Positions 42,277 to 51,463 of a stretch of DNA of 64,000 nt are shown in pieces. The position numbers and the translations under genes are program-made. Position 1 is the first letter of the stretch. Each line of letters opens with the position of its first letter. The DNA is from Oscillospiraceae bacterium (GTDB lineage Bacteria; Bacillota_A; Clostridia; Oscillospirales; Oscillospiraceae): assembly GCA_902786615.1 (NCBI GenBank), contig CADADE010000001.1, positions 1-64,000 of the forward strand, written 5' to 3'. The notes under the pieces were generated by a model. The model was not told the DNA's origin. It did no database searches and worked only from the letters and a program-made list of their open reading frames with translations.

Positions 42277-44712
42277 CTATCCCATCAAAACCTCGACTTT
42301 GTTTCTCGTACCTGCGGCCTGGGGCGGGATCAGATTGCCCTCGAGGGGCCTGCCGTTGAGCGTGACGCTCTTCACCCCGTGCTGCACACCTGCGGGATTG
42401 TGCACGCGGATCTCGTATTCCGCGCCGCGGAAGAGGCGCGTCACGGTATAGTCCCTGCAGCCGGAGGGGACGCAGGGCGCGATCTCCAGCCCGTCGAGGG
42501 CCGGCTTCACGCCCAGAATGGCCTGGGAGATCGACAGGAAGGACCAGGCCGCCGTGCCGGTGAGCCAGGAATTCTTGGCCTCGCCAAAGCTGGGCGCGTC
42601 CTTGCCGGCCACCATCTGGCTGTAGACGTAGGGCTCGGTGCGGTGGATGTCGCTGATGTCCTCGATAAAGGCGGGGGCGGTGCGGCGATAGACCTCAAAA
42701 GCCCGGTCACCGTGGCCGAGCTCCGCCTCGGCGCACACGATCCAGGGGTTATTGTGGCAGAAAATGCCGGCGTTTTCCTTGTATCCGGGGGGATAGCTGG
42801 AAATTTCGCCGAGCTCCAGGTGGTAGCGGGTGTAGGGCGGGTTCAGGAGCACGATGCCGTACTTCGTGTCCAGGCGCTCCTCAACGCTCTTCATGGCCTT
42901 TTCCGCCTCGCCGCTCTCTTTACCGATCCCGGCCATGACGCACATGCCCTGGGGCTCGATAAAGATCTGGCCTTCCTCGCACTCTTTTCCGCCGACCACG
43001 TGACCGAAGGCGTCATAGGCGCGGCGGAACCACGCGCCGTCCCACCCGGCGTCGAGCACTGCCTTCTCCATTCTTTCAATGGCCGCGAGCGCCTCGCTCG
43101 CCTCGGCGTCCAGACCAAGATGGCGGCAGATCGCCGCCCAGGCGCGGCCGTATTTGACGAACATGCCCGCGATGAACACGCTCTCCGCCACGGGCCCTTC
43201 ACTGGGGCCGGTGATCTGAAAGCTCTCACCCGGATGTTCAGAGAAGCAGTTGAGGTTCAGGCAGTCGTTCCAGTCGGCCCGGCCAATGAGCGGCAGACCG
43301 TGGGGGCCGAGATGGGCACAGGTATAGCGGAAGCTGCGGCGCAGATGCTCCAGCAGCGGTTGGGCAAGGCCGGGATCGTTGTCAAAATCCACCTGCTCGT
43401 CCAGAATGCTCCAGTCCCCGGTCTCGCGGAGATAGGCGTCCGTTCCGGCGATGAGCCAGAGGGGATCGTCGTTAAAGCCGCTGCCGACAGCGAGATTTCC
43501 CTTTTTCGTGAGGGGCTGGTACTGGTGATAGGCGCTGCCGTCCGGAAACTGGGTGGCGGCGATGTCCAGGATGCGCTCGCGCGCGCGCTCCGGGATCATG
43601 TGCACAAAGCCCAGCAGATCCTGGCAGGAATCGCGAAAGCCCATCCCGCGGCCCATGCCGCTCTCGTAGTAGCTGGCAGAGCGGCTCATATTGAAGGTGA
43701 CCATGCACTGGTACTGGTTCCAGACATTCACCATGCGGTCCAGGCGCGCATCGCCCGTGACGACCCGGTATTGATTCAGAAGCTTCTCCCAGTAGGCGCG
43801 CAGCTTCTCCATCGCAGCATCAAAGGCGGCGCTGTCGGCATAGCGGGCCATCATGGCCTCGGCGCGGGTCTTGTTGATGACGCCGGGAGCCGCCCACTTC
43901 TCCGCCTGCGGGTTCTCGATGTAGCCGAGGCCCAGAAGCAGGCTGTCACTCTGGCCGGGCTGAAGACGAAGGTCAAACTGCTGGGCGGCGATGGGCTGCC
44001 AGCCGTGGGCGATGCTGCCGGTGCAGCCGTCGCCGAACACCGCCTCCGGCCTTGCGGGGCTCCCATAGAGGCCGAGAAAAGCCTCCCGCGCGGTGTCAAA
44101 GCCCGTTGGCGTGCGGTTTGCCCAGAAGACGGCATAGTGGTCCCGGCGCTCGCGGTACTCGGTCTTGTGGTAGATCGCGGCGTCCGTAACCTCCACCTCG
44201 CCGATAGAGTAGTTGCGCTGGAAGTTGGAGGAGTCGTCCATTGCATCCCAGAGACAGAACTCCACATAGGGGAAGAGCCGGATCGATTTCGCCTGCGCCC
44301 CGACGTTGCGCACGGTGACGCGCATGAGAAGGCAGTTGTCCCCCTGAGGCACCATCAGCTCCTGCGTGACCTTGACGCCGTTTTTGGCCCCCTCGATCAC
44401 GGAGTAGCCCAGACCGTGGCGGCAGCAGTAGCTGTCAAGCTCCGCCTGTACCGGCTGCCAGCCGGGATTCCAGACGCACGCCCCGTCCTTTATATAAAGG
44501 TGGAAGCCCTCCTGATCCAGCGGCGCGTTGTTGTAGCGGTAGCGCGTGAGCCTGCGCAGGCGCGCGTCCCGATAGAAGCTGTACCCGCCGGCCGTGTTGG
44601 AAAACAGAGTAAAGAAATCCTCGCTCCCCAGATAATTGATCCAGGGCAGGGGAGTGCGCGGCGTGGTGATCACATATTCTCGCCGTGCGTCGTCAAAGTG
44701 TCCGTATTGCAT
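42277..44712 (-). CDS. GH94 cellobiose phosphorylase
   Basis: 811 residues, the usual size. It cleaves cellobiose with phosphate to glucose 1-phosphate and glucose, saving ATP. The N-terminal beta-sandwich begins 'HFDDARREYVITTPRTPLPW'. The catalytic Asp483 is in 'GRADWNDCLNL', and 'YESGMGRGMGFRDSCQD' and 'YPPGYKENAGIFCHNNPW' are GH94 signatures. No signal peptide, so it acts inside on imported sugar. It is divergent from the LacI gene and the sugar importer, with an operator 16 bases before its start. GGAGGCG is the ribosome binding site. Cellodextrin phosphorylase is less likely because those are longer. Confidence 0.92.
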   Translation of the reverse strand: MQYGHFDDARREYVITTPRTPLPWINYLGSEDFFTLFSNTAGGYSFYRDARLRRLTRYRYNNAPLDQEGFHLYIKDGACVWNPGWQPVQAELDSYCCRHGLGYSVIEGAKNGVKVTQELMVPQGDNCLLMRVTVRNVGAQAKSIRLFPYVEFCLWDAMDDSSNFQRNYSIGEVEVTDAAIYHKTEYRERRDHYAVFWANRTPTGFDTAREAFLGLYGSPARPEAVFGDGCTGSIAHGWQPIAAQQFDLRLQPGQSDSLLLGLGYIENPQAEKWAAPGVINKTRAEAMMARYADSAAFDAAMEKLRAYWEKLLNQYRVVTGDARLDRMVNVWNQYQCMVTFNMSRSASYYESGMGRGMGFRDSCQDLLGFVHMIPERARERILDIAATQFPDGSAYHQYQPLTKKGNLAVGSGFNDDPLWLIAGTDAYLRETGDWSILDEQVDFDNDPGLAQPLLEHLRRSFRYTCAHLGPHGLPLIGRADWNDCLNLNCFSEHPGESFQITGPSEGPVAESVFIAGMFVKYGRAWAAICRHLGLDAEASEALAAIERMEKAVLDAGWDGAWFRRAYDAFGHVVGGKECEEGQIFIEPQGMCVMAGIGKESGEAEKAMKSVEERLDTKYGIVLLNPPYTRYHLELGEISSYPPGYKENAGIFCHNNPWIVCAEAELGHGDRAFEVYRRTAPAFIEDISDIHRTEPYVYSQMVAGKDAPSFGEAKNSWLTGTAAWSFLSISQAILGVKPALDGLEIAPCVPSGCRDYTVTRLFRGAEYEIRVHNPAGVQHGVKSVTLNGRPLEGNLIPPQAAGTRNKVEVLMG

Positions 44713-44727
44713 ATTTTGTCGCCTCCA

Positions 44728-44741
44728 CTTAATCGTTTAAG
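44728..44741. promoter_or_regulatory. LacI-type operator at the GH94 gene
   Basis: CTTAATCGTTTAAG, a near-perfect palindrome with the central CG typical of LacI/GalR operators. It covers the start of the GH94 transcript. A 12 of 14 match lies in front of the LacI gene. Confidence 0.7.
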
Positions 44742-44749
44742 CATATAAG

Positions 44750-44778
44750 AGAGTACCGCATTTTTTGGAAAAAAGCAA
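44750..44778 (-). promoter_or_regulatory. Promoter of the GH94 gene
   Basis: On the minus strand, -35 TTGCTT (44773-44778), 17-base spacer, -10 TACTCT (44750-44755). The operator at 44728-44741 lies over the expected start point. Confidence 0.5.
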
Positions 44779-44989
44779 GTGCCTTTTTGAAAATCAGTAG
44801 TTTATTTATGAATTTTACGTAGAAATCCGTATTTTAAAAGCCCAACGTCATATCATGCGCTTCGCTTTTGGTGAGATTCTCCAAATGATTCGAGCCCGTT
44901 TTGTGGAAGTATGCCAATATTTTTGAAAACGAGGATTTTTCTTGAAAAAGGACTTGCAATTTTTGAAGAATTGAGTTACATTGAGATCA

Positions 44990-45003
44990 CGAAAACGATT
45001 AAG
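44990..45003. promoter_or_regulatory. LacI-type operator at the lacI/ABC operon
   Basis: CGAAAACGATTAAG matches the inverse of the GH94 operator at 12 of 14 positions. A candidate promoter, TTGCAA (44954-44959) and TTACAT (44976-44981), lies just upstream, so binding would block it. Autoregulation is inferred. Confidence 0.62.
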
Positions 45004-45021
45004 TAAAAGGGGTTGGCCCCC

Positions 45022-46032
45022 ATGGTATCGCTGAAGGATATTGCCCAACGCTGCGGCGTTTCGACGGCAACGGTCAGCAAGGCTCTCAATGGCCAGCCGG
45101 ACATCGGGGAAGAGACCCGCTCCCGCATCCTGCGCATCGCGGATGAGTTGGGCTATATGGCTAACGCCTCAGCCCGGGCCTTGAAGACCAAGCGCAGCTA
45201 CAATATCGGCGTCCTGTTCGTGGACCCCACGCACGGCGGCCTTGCGCATGAGTTCTTCTCCACTGTGCTCGACAGCATCCGCAGCGAGGCAGAGCGGCAC
45301 GGATATGACATCACCTTCATCAACCGGGGCCTCGGTCAGCGCGAGACCAGTTATCTCCAGCACTGCCGCTACCGCGGAGTGGACGGCGTGGTGATCGCGT
45401 CGGCGGATTTCACGGATCCCATGGTGACAGAGCTGGTGCAGTCGGACCTGCCGGTGGCGACCATCGACCATGTGTTCAACGACCGCATCGCCGTTCTGTC
45501 CGACAACCTCAAGGGCATGGATGCGCTGGTGCGCTTCGTCGCGGCGAAGGGCCACCGCAAAATCGCCCTGATCCACGGGGAACCCACCAGTGTGACCGTG
45601 GGGCGGCTCACGGGCTTTCACCGAGCCTGTGAGGAGCTGGGCATTCAGATCCCGGACAAATGGATACGCCAGGGCGTGTTCCATGATCCGAAAAGCTGCA
45701 ACGCCATTACGAGGGAGCTGCTGGAAGACCCCGACAGGCCGACCTGCATCTTCTTCCCGGACGACTACTCCTGCATCGGCGGGCTCAATGCGATCCACGA
45801 TGCCGGCCTGCGGGTGCCGGAGGATATCTCCGCCGTGGGCTATGACGGCATCCCCCTCTCCCGGATCGTAAGTCCCGTGCTCGCAACCTGGCGGCAGGAC
45901 ACCGAAGCGCTCGGCACCCTGGCTACAGCCCGGCTCATCGAGCAGATCGAGCATCCGCGCACCGCGATCCTCGACCGCGTGATCGTGGAGGGCAGGCTGC
46001 AGGAGGGCGGCTCGGTCCGGCAAATCTGTTAA
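45022..46032 (+). CDS. LacI-family regulator of the cello-oligosaccharide locus
   Basis: 336 residues. The DNA-binding head is 'MVSLKDIAQRCGVSTATVSK' with the hinge 'NASARALKT', followed by the sugar-binding-protein-like core ending 'AVGYDGIPLSRIVSP'. ATG 45022 follows AAGGGG; an upstream TTG at 45013 is weaker. It lies between GH94 (divergent) and the importer genes (same strand, 57 bases away), so it very probably controls both through the matching operators. The inducer would be cellobiose or a derived sugar. Confidence 0.9.
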   Translation: MVSLKDIAQRCGVSTATVSKALNGQPDIGEETRSRILRIADELGYMANASARALKTKRSYNIGVLFVDPTHGGLAHEFFSTVLDSIRSEAERHGYDITFINRGLGQRETSYLQHCRYRGVDGVVIASADFTDPMVTELVQSDLPVATIDHVFNDRIAVLSDNLKGMDALVRFVAAKGHRKIALIHGEPTSVTVGRLTGFHRACEELGIQIPDKWIRQGVFHDPKSCNAITRELLEDPDRPTCIFFPDDYSCIGGLNAIHDAGLRVPEDISAVGYDGIPLSRIVSPVLATWRQDTEALGTLATARLIEQIEHPRTAILDRVIVEGRLQEGGSVRQIC

Positions 46033-46089
46033 TCAGCGGGCAGGAAACCCGCAAAAAATAAAGCCATATATTTAACAGGAGGAAAGATC

Positions 46090-47376
46090 ATGAAAAAGCT
46101 TATCGCATCGCTTCTGGTTCTTGTCCTGGCATTCGCTCTCTGCGTCCCCGCCGCATACGCGGATGCTCCCGAGGGCAAAGTCTTCAACATCTACGCATGG
46201 AACGAAGAGTTCAAAGGCTTCTTTGAGAAGTACTACACCGTCCCCGAAGGCGTGACCGTCAACTGGGTCATCGTTCCCAGCGACAACGGCGCCTATCAGG
46301 ACGCCCTCGACGCCGCCCTGCTCAACCAGGCGGACGCCAAGGACGACGACAAGATCGACCTGTTCCTGGCCGAGGCCGACTACATTCTCAAGTATGTCGA
46401 TTCCGACTTCACCCAGGATATTCAGGCTCTGGGCGTGAACGACTTCTCCAACGCCTACAAGTACACCGTGCAGGCCGCGACCGACGCCAACGGCGTCGTC
46501 AAGGGCGTCTCCTTCCAGTGCTGCCCCTCCGCGCTGATCTATCGCCGCTCCATCGCCAAGGACGTGCTCGGCACCGATGATCCCGCCGAGGTACAGGCCG
46601 CTCTGTCCGATTGGGACAAGTTCAACGCTGTCGCCGCCGACGCCAAGGCCAAGGGCTACTACATGACCGCCTCCTTTGCCGAGACCTTCCGCCCCTTCTC
46701 CAACAACTGCACCATGCCTTGGGTCGACGCCGACAACAACCTCCAGATGGATCCGCAGATCGAAGCCTGGATGTCCCAGACCGATACGTTCATCAAGAAC
46801 GGCTACACCCTGACTGCCGGCGTGTGGGACGATGAGAAGAACGTCCAGATGTTTGCCGACGGCAAGACCATGTGCTTCTTCGGCCCCGCCTGGTACTTCA
46901 ACTTCTGCATGGGCAATGCCCAGGATCCTGAGAAGGGCTGCAGCGGCGACTGGGCCATCTGCGAAGGCCCCGCTGCCCACTTCTGGGGCGGCACCTGGCT
47001 GCTCGCGCCTGCCGGCACCGATAACCCCTCCATGCTCGCCGACGTGATGAACACCTTCATCAACAACGAGGACGTCTGCACCAAGCTTGTCGCAAACGAG
47101 GCCCAGTTCTCCAACAACATGGCCGTTAACGCCAAGTTTGCCGCTGACCCCAACTACGGCTCTGCCTTCCTCGGCGGCCAGAACGACGTCGCTGTCTTCT
47201 CCGAGATGGCCGACAACATCGTCTGGCAGAACCACACCATCTACGACCAGCTGCTCAACGAGGGCCTGCAGAACTCCCTCCAGGAGTACTACCGCGGCTC
47301 CGTCGATAAGGACACCGCTATGGAGAACTTCTACCTCTACGTCAACGAGAAGTACCCCACCATCGTGACTCCGTGA
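46090..47376 (+). CDS. ABC sugar-binding protein
   Basis: 428 residues, family 1 extracellular solute-binding protein. The signal peptide 'MKKLIASLLVLVLAFALCVP' ends in AYA with no lipobox. Aromatic residues suited to sugar stacking are frequent ('FFGPAWYFNF', 'HFWGGTWLLAP'). It is the first gene of the importer. AGGAGGAAAG precedes the ATG. Codon choice is strongly biased to C-ending codons, suggesting high expression. Cello-oligosaccharides are the likely ligand from the GH94 and GH5 neighbours (inference). Confidence 0.92.
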   Translation: MKKLIASLLVLVLAFALCVPAAYADAPEGKVFNIYAWNEEFKGFFEKYYTVPEGVTVNWVIVPSDNGAYQDALDAALLNQADAKDDDKIDLFLAEADYILKYVDSDFTQDIQALGVNDFSNAYKYTVQAATDANGVVKGVSFQCCPSALIYRRSIAKDVLGTDDPAEVQAALSDWDKFNAVAADAKAKGYYMTASFAETFRPFSNNCTMPWVDADNNLQMDPQIEAWMSQTDTFIKNGYTLTAGVWDDEKNVQMFADGKTMCFFGPAWYFNFCMGNAQDPEKGCSGDWAICEGPAAHFWGGTWLLAPAGTDNPSMLADVMNTFINNEDVCTKLVANEAQFSNNMAVNAKFAADPNYGSAFLGGQNDVAVFSEMADNIVWQNHTIYDQLLNEGLQNSLQEYYRGSVDKDTAMENFYLYVNEKYPTIVTP

Positions 47377-47411
47377 TCTGAACTGAAATACAGCGACACC
47401 GGCAAACCTTA

Positions 47412-47437
47412 CGGGGCGAGGCACAGGCCTCGCCCCG
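47412..47437 (+). promoter_or_regulatory. Stem-loop between binding-protein and permease genes
   Basis: An 11-bp stem CGGGGCGAGGC (47412-47422) and GCCTCGCCCCG (47427-47437) without a T tract, in the 156-base gap. It probably protects the binding-protein message from 3' decay and lowers permease yield. Confidence 0.6.
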
Positions 47438-47532
47438 CCGTCATAAAGAGCGGATCGGAGCGTACAGACGCTGTGCGCCGCGATGCGTTCTTCATCTGCC
47501 AATCATTGAATGTTTCCGAGGGGGTATCATCC

Positions 47533-48468
47533 GTGAATGAAAAAGAGCTGCGCCGCAGTCAGAAGGGGGTCTCCTACGCCAAGTGGGGCTATCTGTTCAT
47601 CCTGCCCTTCTTCCTTGCGTACTTCGTATTCACCTTTGCGCCGCAGGTGCTGACCATCTACAACAGCTTCTTTGAAAACTACCGCGAAGGCCTCAAGCAG
47701 GTCGGGCCCAATTTTGTGGGCTTCGGCAACTATGTCAAGCTCTTCACCCCGGATAAGTCCGGCACCATCAACATCCTCAAGTATGCCGGCAACACCCTGA
47801 CCCTGTGGCTGCTGGGCGCGGTGCCGCAGATCCTGATCGCGCTGCTGCTGGCGATCTTCTTCACCAGCTACCGGCTGAACATCAAGGGCCAGCATTTTTT
47901 CAAGACGGTCATCTACATGCCGAACCTCATCATGGCCTCGGCCTTCTCGATGCTGTTCTTTACGCTCTTCTCCAATGTCGGCCCGGTCAATCAGCTCATC
48001 CAGGCCTGGGGCTGGAGTGATGTGCCCATCGATTTCTTTGCCTACAAGGGTACGGTGCGCGGTCTGATCAGCCTGATGAACTTTCTCATGTGGTTCGGCA
48101 ACACCACGATCCTGCTGATGGCGGGCATCATGGGCATTGACCAGGATCTGTTTGAGGCGGCGAATCTGGACGGGGCGAGCTCCGTGCAGACCTTCTTCAA
48201 GATCACGCTGCCGCTGCTGATGCCGATCCTCGTCTACACGATCATCACCGCCATGATCGGCGGTCTGCAGATGTTTGATGTGCCTCAGGTCCTTACCAAG
48301 GGCAAGGGCATGCCGGACCGTACCTCCATGACGCTGGTCATGTATCTGAACAACTATCTCGGCGGCAGCAAGAACTACGGCATGTCCGGCGCCATCTCCG
48401 TGATCATCTTCATCATCACGGGCGTGCTGAGCCTGGTGGTCTTCCGCACGCTGAACAAGAAGGATTAA
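47533..48468 (+). CDS. ABC sugar permease, MalF/UgpA-like
   Basis: 311 residues with six membrane segments. The ATPase-coupling EAA loop reads 'EAANLDGASSVQTFFKITLP'. The start is GTG 47533, preceded by GAGGGGGT; the upstream frame back to 47473 covers a probable untranslated region. It pairs with the next gene to form the import channel. No ATPase gene is in the locus, so a shared MsmK-type ATPase elsewhere must energise it. Confidence 0.9.
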   Translation: MNEKELRRSQKGVSYAKWGYLFILPFFLAYFVFTFAPQVLTIYNSFFENYREGLKQVGPNFVGFGNYVKLFTPDKSGTINILKYAGNTLTLWLLGAVPQILIALLLAIFFTSYRLNIKGQHFFKTVIYMPNLIMASAFSMLFFTLFSNVGPVNQLIQAWGWSDVPIDFFAYKGTVRGLISLMNFLMWFGNTTILLMAGIMGIDQDLFEAANLDGASSVQTFFKITLPLLMPILVYTIITAMIGGLQMFDVPQVLTKGKGMPDRTSMTLVMYLNNYLGGSKNYGMSGAISVIIFIITGVLSLVVFRTLNKKD

Positions 48469-48480
48469 GGAGGGAGAAAG

Positions 48481-49353
48481 ATGAATTCCGCCACACCGAA
48501 AGAGGCCAGACGGGCCGTGGCGCAGCTCACCGTGCTGCGCATCCTTGTCTACGCCATCCTGGTTTTCCTGTCGATCCTGTGCCTGTTCTCCTTCGTCATG
48601 CTGTTCATTAACGCCAGCCGTTCCAACGGCCAGCTCCAGGCCGGCTTCACGCTGATTCCCGGCGGGCACATGCTGGAAAACTTCCGAAACGCCTGGACGG
48701 ACAGCTCCATCAATATTCCCCGCGGCCTTCTCAACAGCTTTATCGTCGCCGCCTGCACCGCCGTTTTGACCACCTACTTCTCCGCCCTCACGGCCTACGG
48801 CTTCCAGGCCTATGACTTCAAGGGCAAGAAGTTTCTCTTCGGCTTCATCATGGCCATCATGGTCATCCCCACCCAGGTGTCCGCCTCCGGCTTCGTGCAG
48901 ATCTGCTACAAGTTCGGCCTGACCAACAACTACTGGGTGCTGATCCTGCCGGGCGTCGCGGCCCCCATTGTGTTCTTCTATATCAAGCAGTACATGGAGT
49001 CCAACCTCCCCATGGAGATCGTGGACGCGGCCCGCGTGGACGGCTGCGGGGAGTTTCGCACCTTCAACTTCATCATTCTCCCCATGCTCAAGCCGGCGCT
49101 CGCCGTGCAGCTCATCTTCTCCTTTGTCCAGTCCTGGAACAACTACTTTCTGCCATCCCTGCTGCTGACCAAGGCCGAGATGAAGACCGTACCCATCATG
49201 ATCGCCCAGCTCCGCTCCGCCGACTACTCCAAGTTCGACATGGGCAAGGTTTACATGTTCATCCTGCTGGCCATCCTGCCGGTTCTCGTGGTGTACATCA
49301 TCCTCTCCAAGTCCATCATCAAGGGCGTCACCGCAGGCTCCGTGAAGGGATGA
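48481..49353 (+). CDS. ABC sugar permease, MalG/UgpE-like
   Basis: 290 residues with six membrane segments; the EAA loop is 'EIVDAARVDGCGEFRTFNFI'. Twelve bases after the MalF-like gene, with AGGAGG before the ATG. It completes the importer heterodimer. 'GFVQICYKFGLTNNYWVLIL' is typical for sugar importers of this class. Confidence 0.92.
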   Translation: MNSATPKEARRAVAQLTVLRILVYAILVFLSILCLFSFVMLFINASRSNGQLQAGFTLIPGGHMLENFRNAWTDSSINIPRGLLNSFIVAACTAVLTTYFSALTAYGFQAYDFKGKKFLFGFIMAIMVIPTQVSASGFVQICYKFGLTNNYWVLILPGVAAPIVFFYIKQYMESNLPMEIVDAARVDGCGEFRTFNFIILPMLKPALAVQLIFSFVQSWNNYFLPSLLLTKAEMKTVPIMIAQLRSADYSKFDMGKVYMFILLAILPVLVVYIILSKSIIKGVTAGSVKG

Positions 49354-49368
49354 GAAAGGAACAGGCTT

Positions 49369-50316
49369 ATGCTGAAAGAACTGGGCATCAATAAGGGGGT
49401 AAACCTGGGCGGGTGGCTGTCCCAGTGCGATTACAGCGAGGAGCGCCTCAACACCTTCATCACAGAGGCGGATTTTCGTGAGATCGCGGCCCTCGGCTTT
49501 GACCATGTGCGCATCCCCGTGGACTACAACGTCATCCAGAACGAGGATGGCAGCATGAAGGAGGAGGGCCTGCGGCGCATTGACAAAGCGTTTGCCCTTT
49601 GCGACAAATACGGCCTCAGGGCAGTGCTGGATCTGCACAAGACCCCCGGCTTCTCCTTTGACGCGGGGGAGCATGAGGACGGCTTTTTTATAAACGAGGC
49701 GTATCAGGCGCGCTTTTATGCCATCTGGGAGACCTTTGCCGCCCGCTACGGAGACCGGCCTGACCGTATCGTCTTTGAACTTCTGAATGAGGTGACGCAG
49801 GCGGAATATCTCCCCGCCTGGAAGCGCATCTCCCGGGAGTGCGTGCGCCGCATCCGCGTCCACGCGCCCGAGACGCCGGTTCTGCTCGGCAGTTATCACT
49901 GGAACAGCGCCCGCACCCTGCCGGAGCTGGACGCGCCCTATGACGCGCATGTGCTCTACAATTTCCATTTTTATGAGCCGATGATCTTCACCCACCAGGG
50001 CGCTTACTGGAATCCCGACTACAGGGATGCCCGGAGCACGTATGCCGCATGCGGCGCCTCTCCCGCCTGGTTCGAGGATTTTCTCGCCCCGGCTGTCGAG
50101 AAGGCTGAGAAGGAGGGCACGGAGCTCTACTGCGGCGAGTTCGGCGTCATCGATGTGGTTCCGCCGGAGGAGGCGCTCAAGTGGTTCCGGGATCTGCACG
50201 AGGTCTTTGCCCGCCACGGCATCGCCCACAGCCTCTGGAGCTGGAAGCAGATGGACTTCGGCTTTATCGACCCGCGCATGGACGGCGTCCGCGATGAGCT
50301 GCTGAAGCTTCTGTAG
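49369..50316 (+). CDS. Intracellular GH5 glycoside hydrolase
   Basis: 315 residues, a complete GH5 barrel without signal peptide. The acid/base is Glu141 in 'FELLNEV', the nucleophile Glu257 in 'YCGEFGV', and 'GVNLGGWL' and 'HVRIPVDY' are usual GH5 parts. It should trim imported beta-glucan oligosaccharides in the cytoplasm, feeding GH94. Beta-1,3- or beta-1,4-specificity cannot be read from sequence. It is 15 bases after the last permease gene and ends the operon. Confidence 0.88.
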   Translation: MLKELGINKGVNLGGWLSQCDYSEERLNTFITEADFREIAALGFDHVRIPVDYNVIQNEDGSMKEEGLRRIDKAFALCDKYGLRAVLDLHKTPGFSFDAGEHEDGFFINEAYQARFYAIWETFAARYGDRPDRIVFELLNEVTQAEYLPAWKRISRECVRRIRVHAPETPVLLGSYHWNSARTLPELDAPYDAHVLYNFHFYEPMIFTHQGAYWNPDYRDARSTYAACGASPAWFEDFLAPAVEKAEKEGTELYCGEFGVIDVVPPEEALKWFRDLHEVFARHGIAHSLWSWKQMDFGFIDPRMDGVRDELLKLL

Positions 50317-50321
50317 AAAGA

Positions 50322-50357
50322 AAAATCCTCAATTCCGAAAGGAAATGAGGATTTTTT
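50322..50357. terminator. Terminator between GH5 and folD
   Basis: AAAATCCTCA and TGAGGATTTTTT (50322-50357) form a stem with T tracts on both strands, between the sugar operon and convergent folD. Confidence 0.85.
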
Positions 50358-50380
50358 CTGCTCTTTTGCGCACGATTTTT

Positions 50381-51247
50381 TTAATCCATGCCGCTCTGTC
50401 CGGTCAGTCCCATATGGAGCCTGGCGAGCGTGAGCACGTTCTGCAGCAGCATGGCGCGCGTCATCGGGCCGACGCCTCCGGGCACGGGCGTAATGTGGGA
50501 GCACAGCTCCTTTACCTCGTCAAAGCACACATCGCCGGTAAAGCTTCCGGTCAGCGGGTCGCGGTTCATGGCGACGTCGATCACCACGGCCCCGGGCTTT
50601 ACCATGTCGGCGGTGATGAGTCCCGGACGGCCTGCCGAGACGATCAGAATGTCCGCCTGCCGTGTCATGGCGGCGAGATCTGCCGTATGGCGGTGACAGT
50701 AGACAACAGTGCCGTTGCGCTGCAGCAGAAGCAGCCCCATGGGCTTACCGACAATTTCACTTCGCCCGACAATAACGCAGGTTTTGCCGTCCACGCTGAT
50801 GTGATAGGCGTCCAGCATTTCGGCGATCCCGGCCGGGGTGCACGGCCAGATCAGGGGATCCCCGTACACCATGCGCCCCACGTTGAGGGGATGAAAAGCG
50901 TCCACATCCTTTTCCGGGCTGATGGCCTCAATGATGCGGCGCTCGTTGATAGAGTCCGGGAGCGGGAGCTGCACCAGGATGCCGTCAATGGCGGCGTCGG
51001 CGTTGAGCTTGCCGATCGTACTGAGCAGTTCTTCCTCCGAGACCGAGGCGGGAAAGTCAATGCGGCGCGAAAGAAAATCGCATTCCGCACAATCCTTGCC
51101 CTTGTTTGCTACATAAAGCTGTGAGGCGGGATCATCTCCGACAAGGATCACAGCGATGCCGGGCCTGCGCGGCAGTCTGGCGGCTTCCCCCCGAATCCGC
51201 CGGCGGACCGAGGCTGCGAGCGTTTTACCGTCAAGAATCTTATCCAT
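50381..51247 (-). CDS. folD: Methylenetetrahydrofolate dehydrogenase/cyclohydrolase
   Basis: 288 residues, the usual size. It converts 5,10-methylene-THF to 10-formyl-THF in two steps. Lys49 in 'SQLYVANKGKDC' is the catalytic lysine; 'GILVQLPLP', 'KDVDAFHP' and 'PVPGGVGPMTRAML' are family signatures, and 'GRSEIVGKPM' is the NADP site. It stands alone here, supplying one-carbon units for purines and formyl-Met. Confidence 0.96.
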   Translation of the reverse strand: MDKILDGKTLAASVRRRIRGEAARLPRRPGIAVILVGDDPASQLYVANKGKDCAECDFLSRRIDFPASVSEEELLSTIGKLNADAAIDGILVQLPLPDSINERRIIEAISPEKDVDAFHPLNVGRMVYGDPLIWPCTPAGIAEMLDAYHISVDGKTCVIVGRSEIVGKPMGLLLLQRNGTVVYCHRHTADLAAMTRQADILIVSAGRPGLITADMVKPGAVVIDVAMNRDPLTGSFTGDVCFDEVKELCSHITPVPGGVGPMTRAMLLQNVLTLARLHMGLTGQSGMD

Positions 51248-51358
51248 TTCCTATCTCCCTTCTGCGTGCCGTTTCACAGCCCGCACCGAAATGCCTGACA
51301 AAGGGAGTATAGCATAAATCCCGGCGGATTGCCATAGCGTGCGCGGAACAAACGCATC

Positions 51359-51387
51359 TGGACAATGAAAAAAGAATCGTGTATAAT
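51359..51387 (+). promoter_or_regulatory. Promoter of the DUF1269 gene
   Basis: -35 TGGACA (51359-51364), 17-base spacer, perfect -10 TATAAT (51382-51387), 77 bases ahead of the ATG. Confidence 0.7.
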
Positions 51388-51463
51388 GTTACTTGCATAT
51401 TTTGAGCATGATTCGATATGCGAACCGGGAATGACTCAATAAAACGGAAAGGAATACTGTACC

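Noticed and set aside
42208..44748. Open frame of 846 codons on the plus strand
   Set aside because: Antisense to GH94 cellobiose phosphorylase, which has its catalytic motifs and start signals.
46036..46060. Terminator between the LacI gene and the sugar-binding-protein gene
   Set aside because: A short GCGGG/CCCGC stem is followed by A residues on the coding strand, so it would not terminate plus-strand transcription.
47527..50229. Open frame of 900 codons on the minus strand
   Set aside because: Antisense to two permeases and the GH5 gene; low-complexity His/Asp/Glu-rich product without domain.
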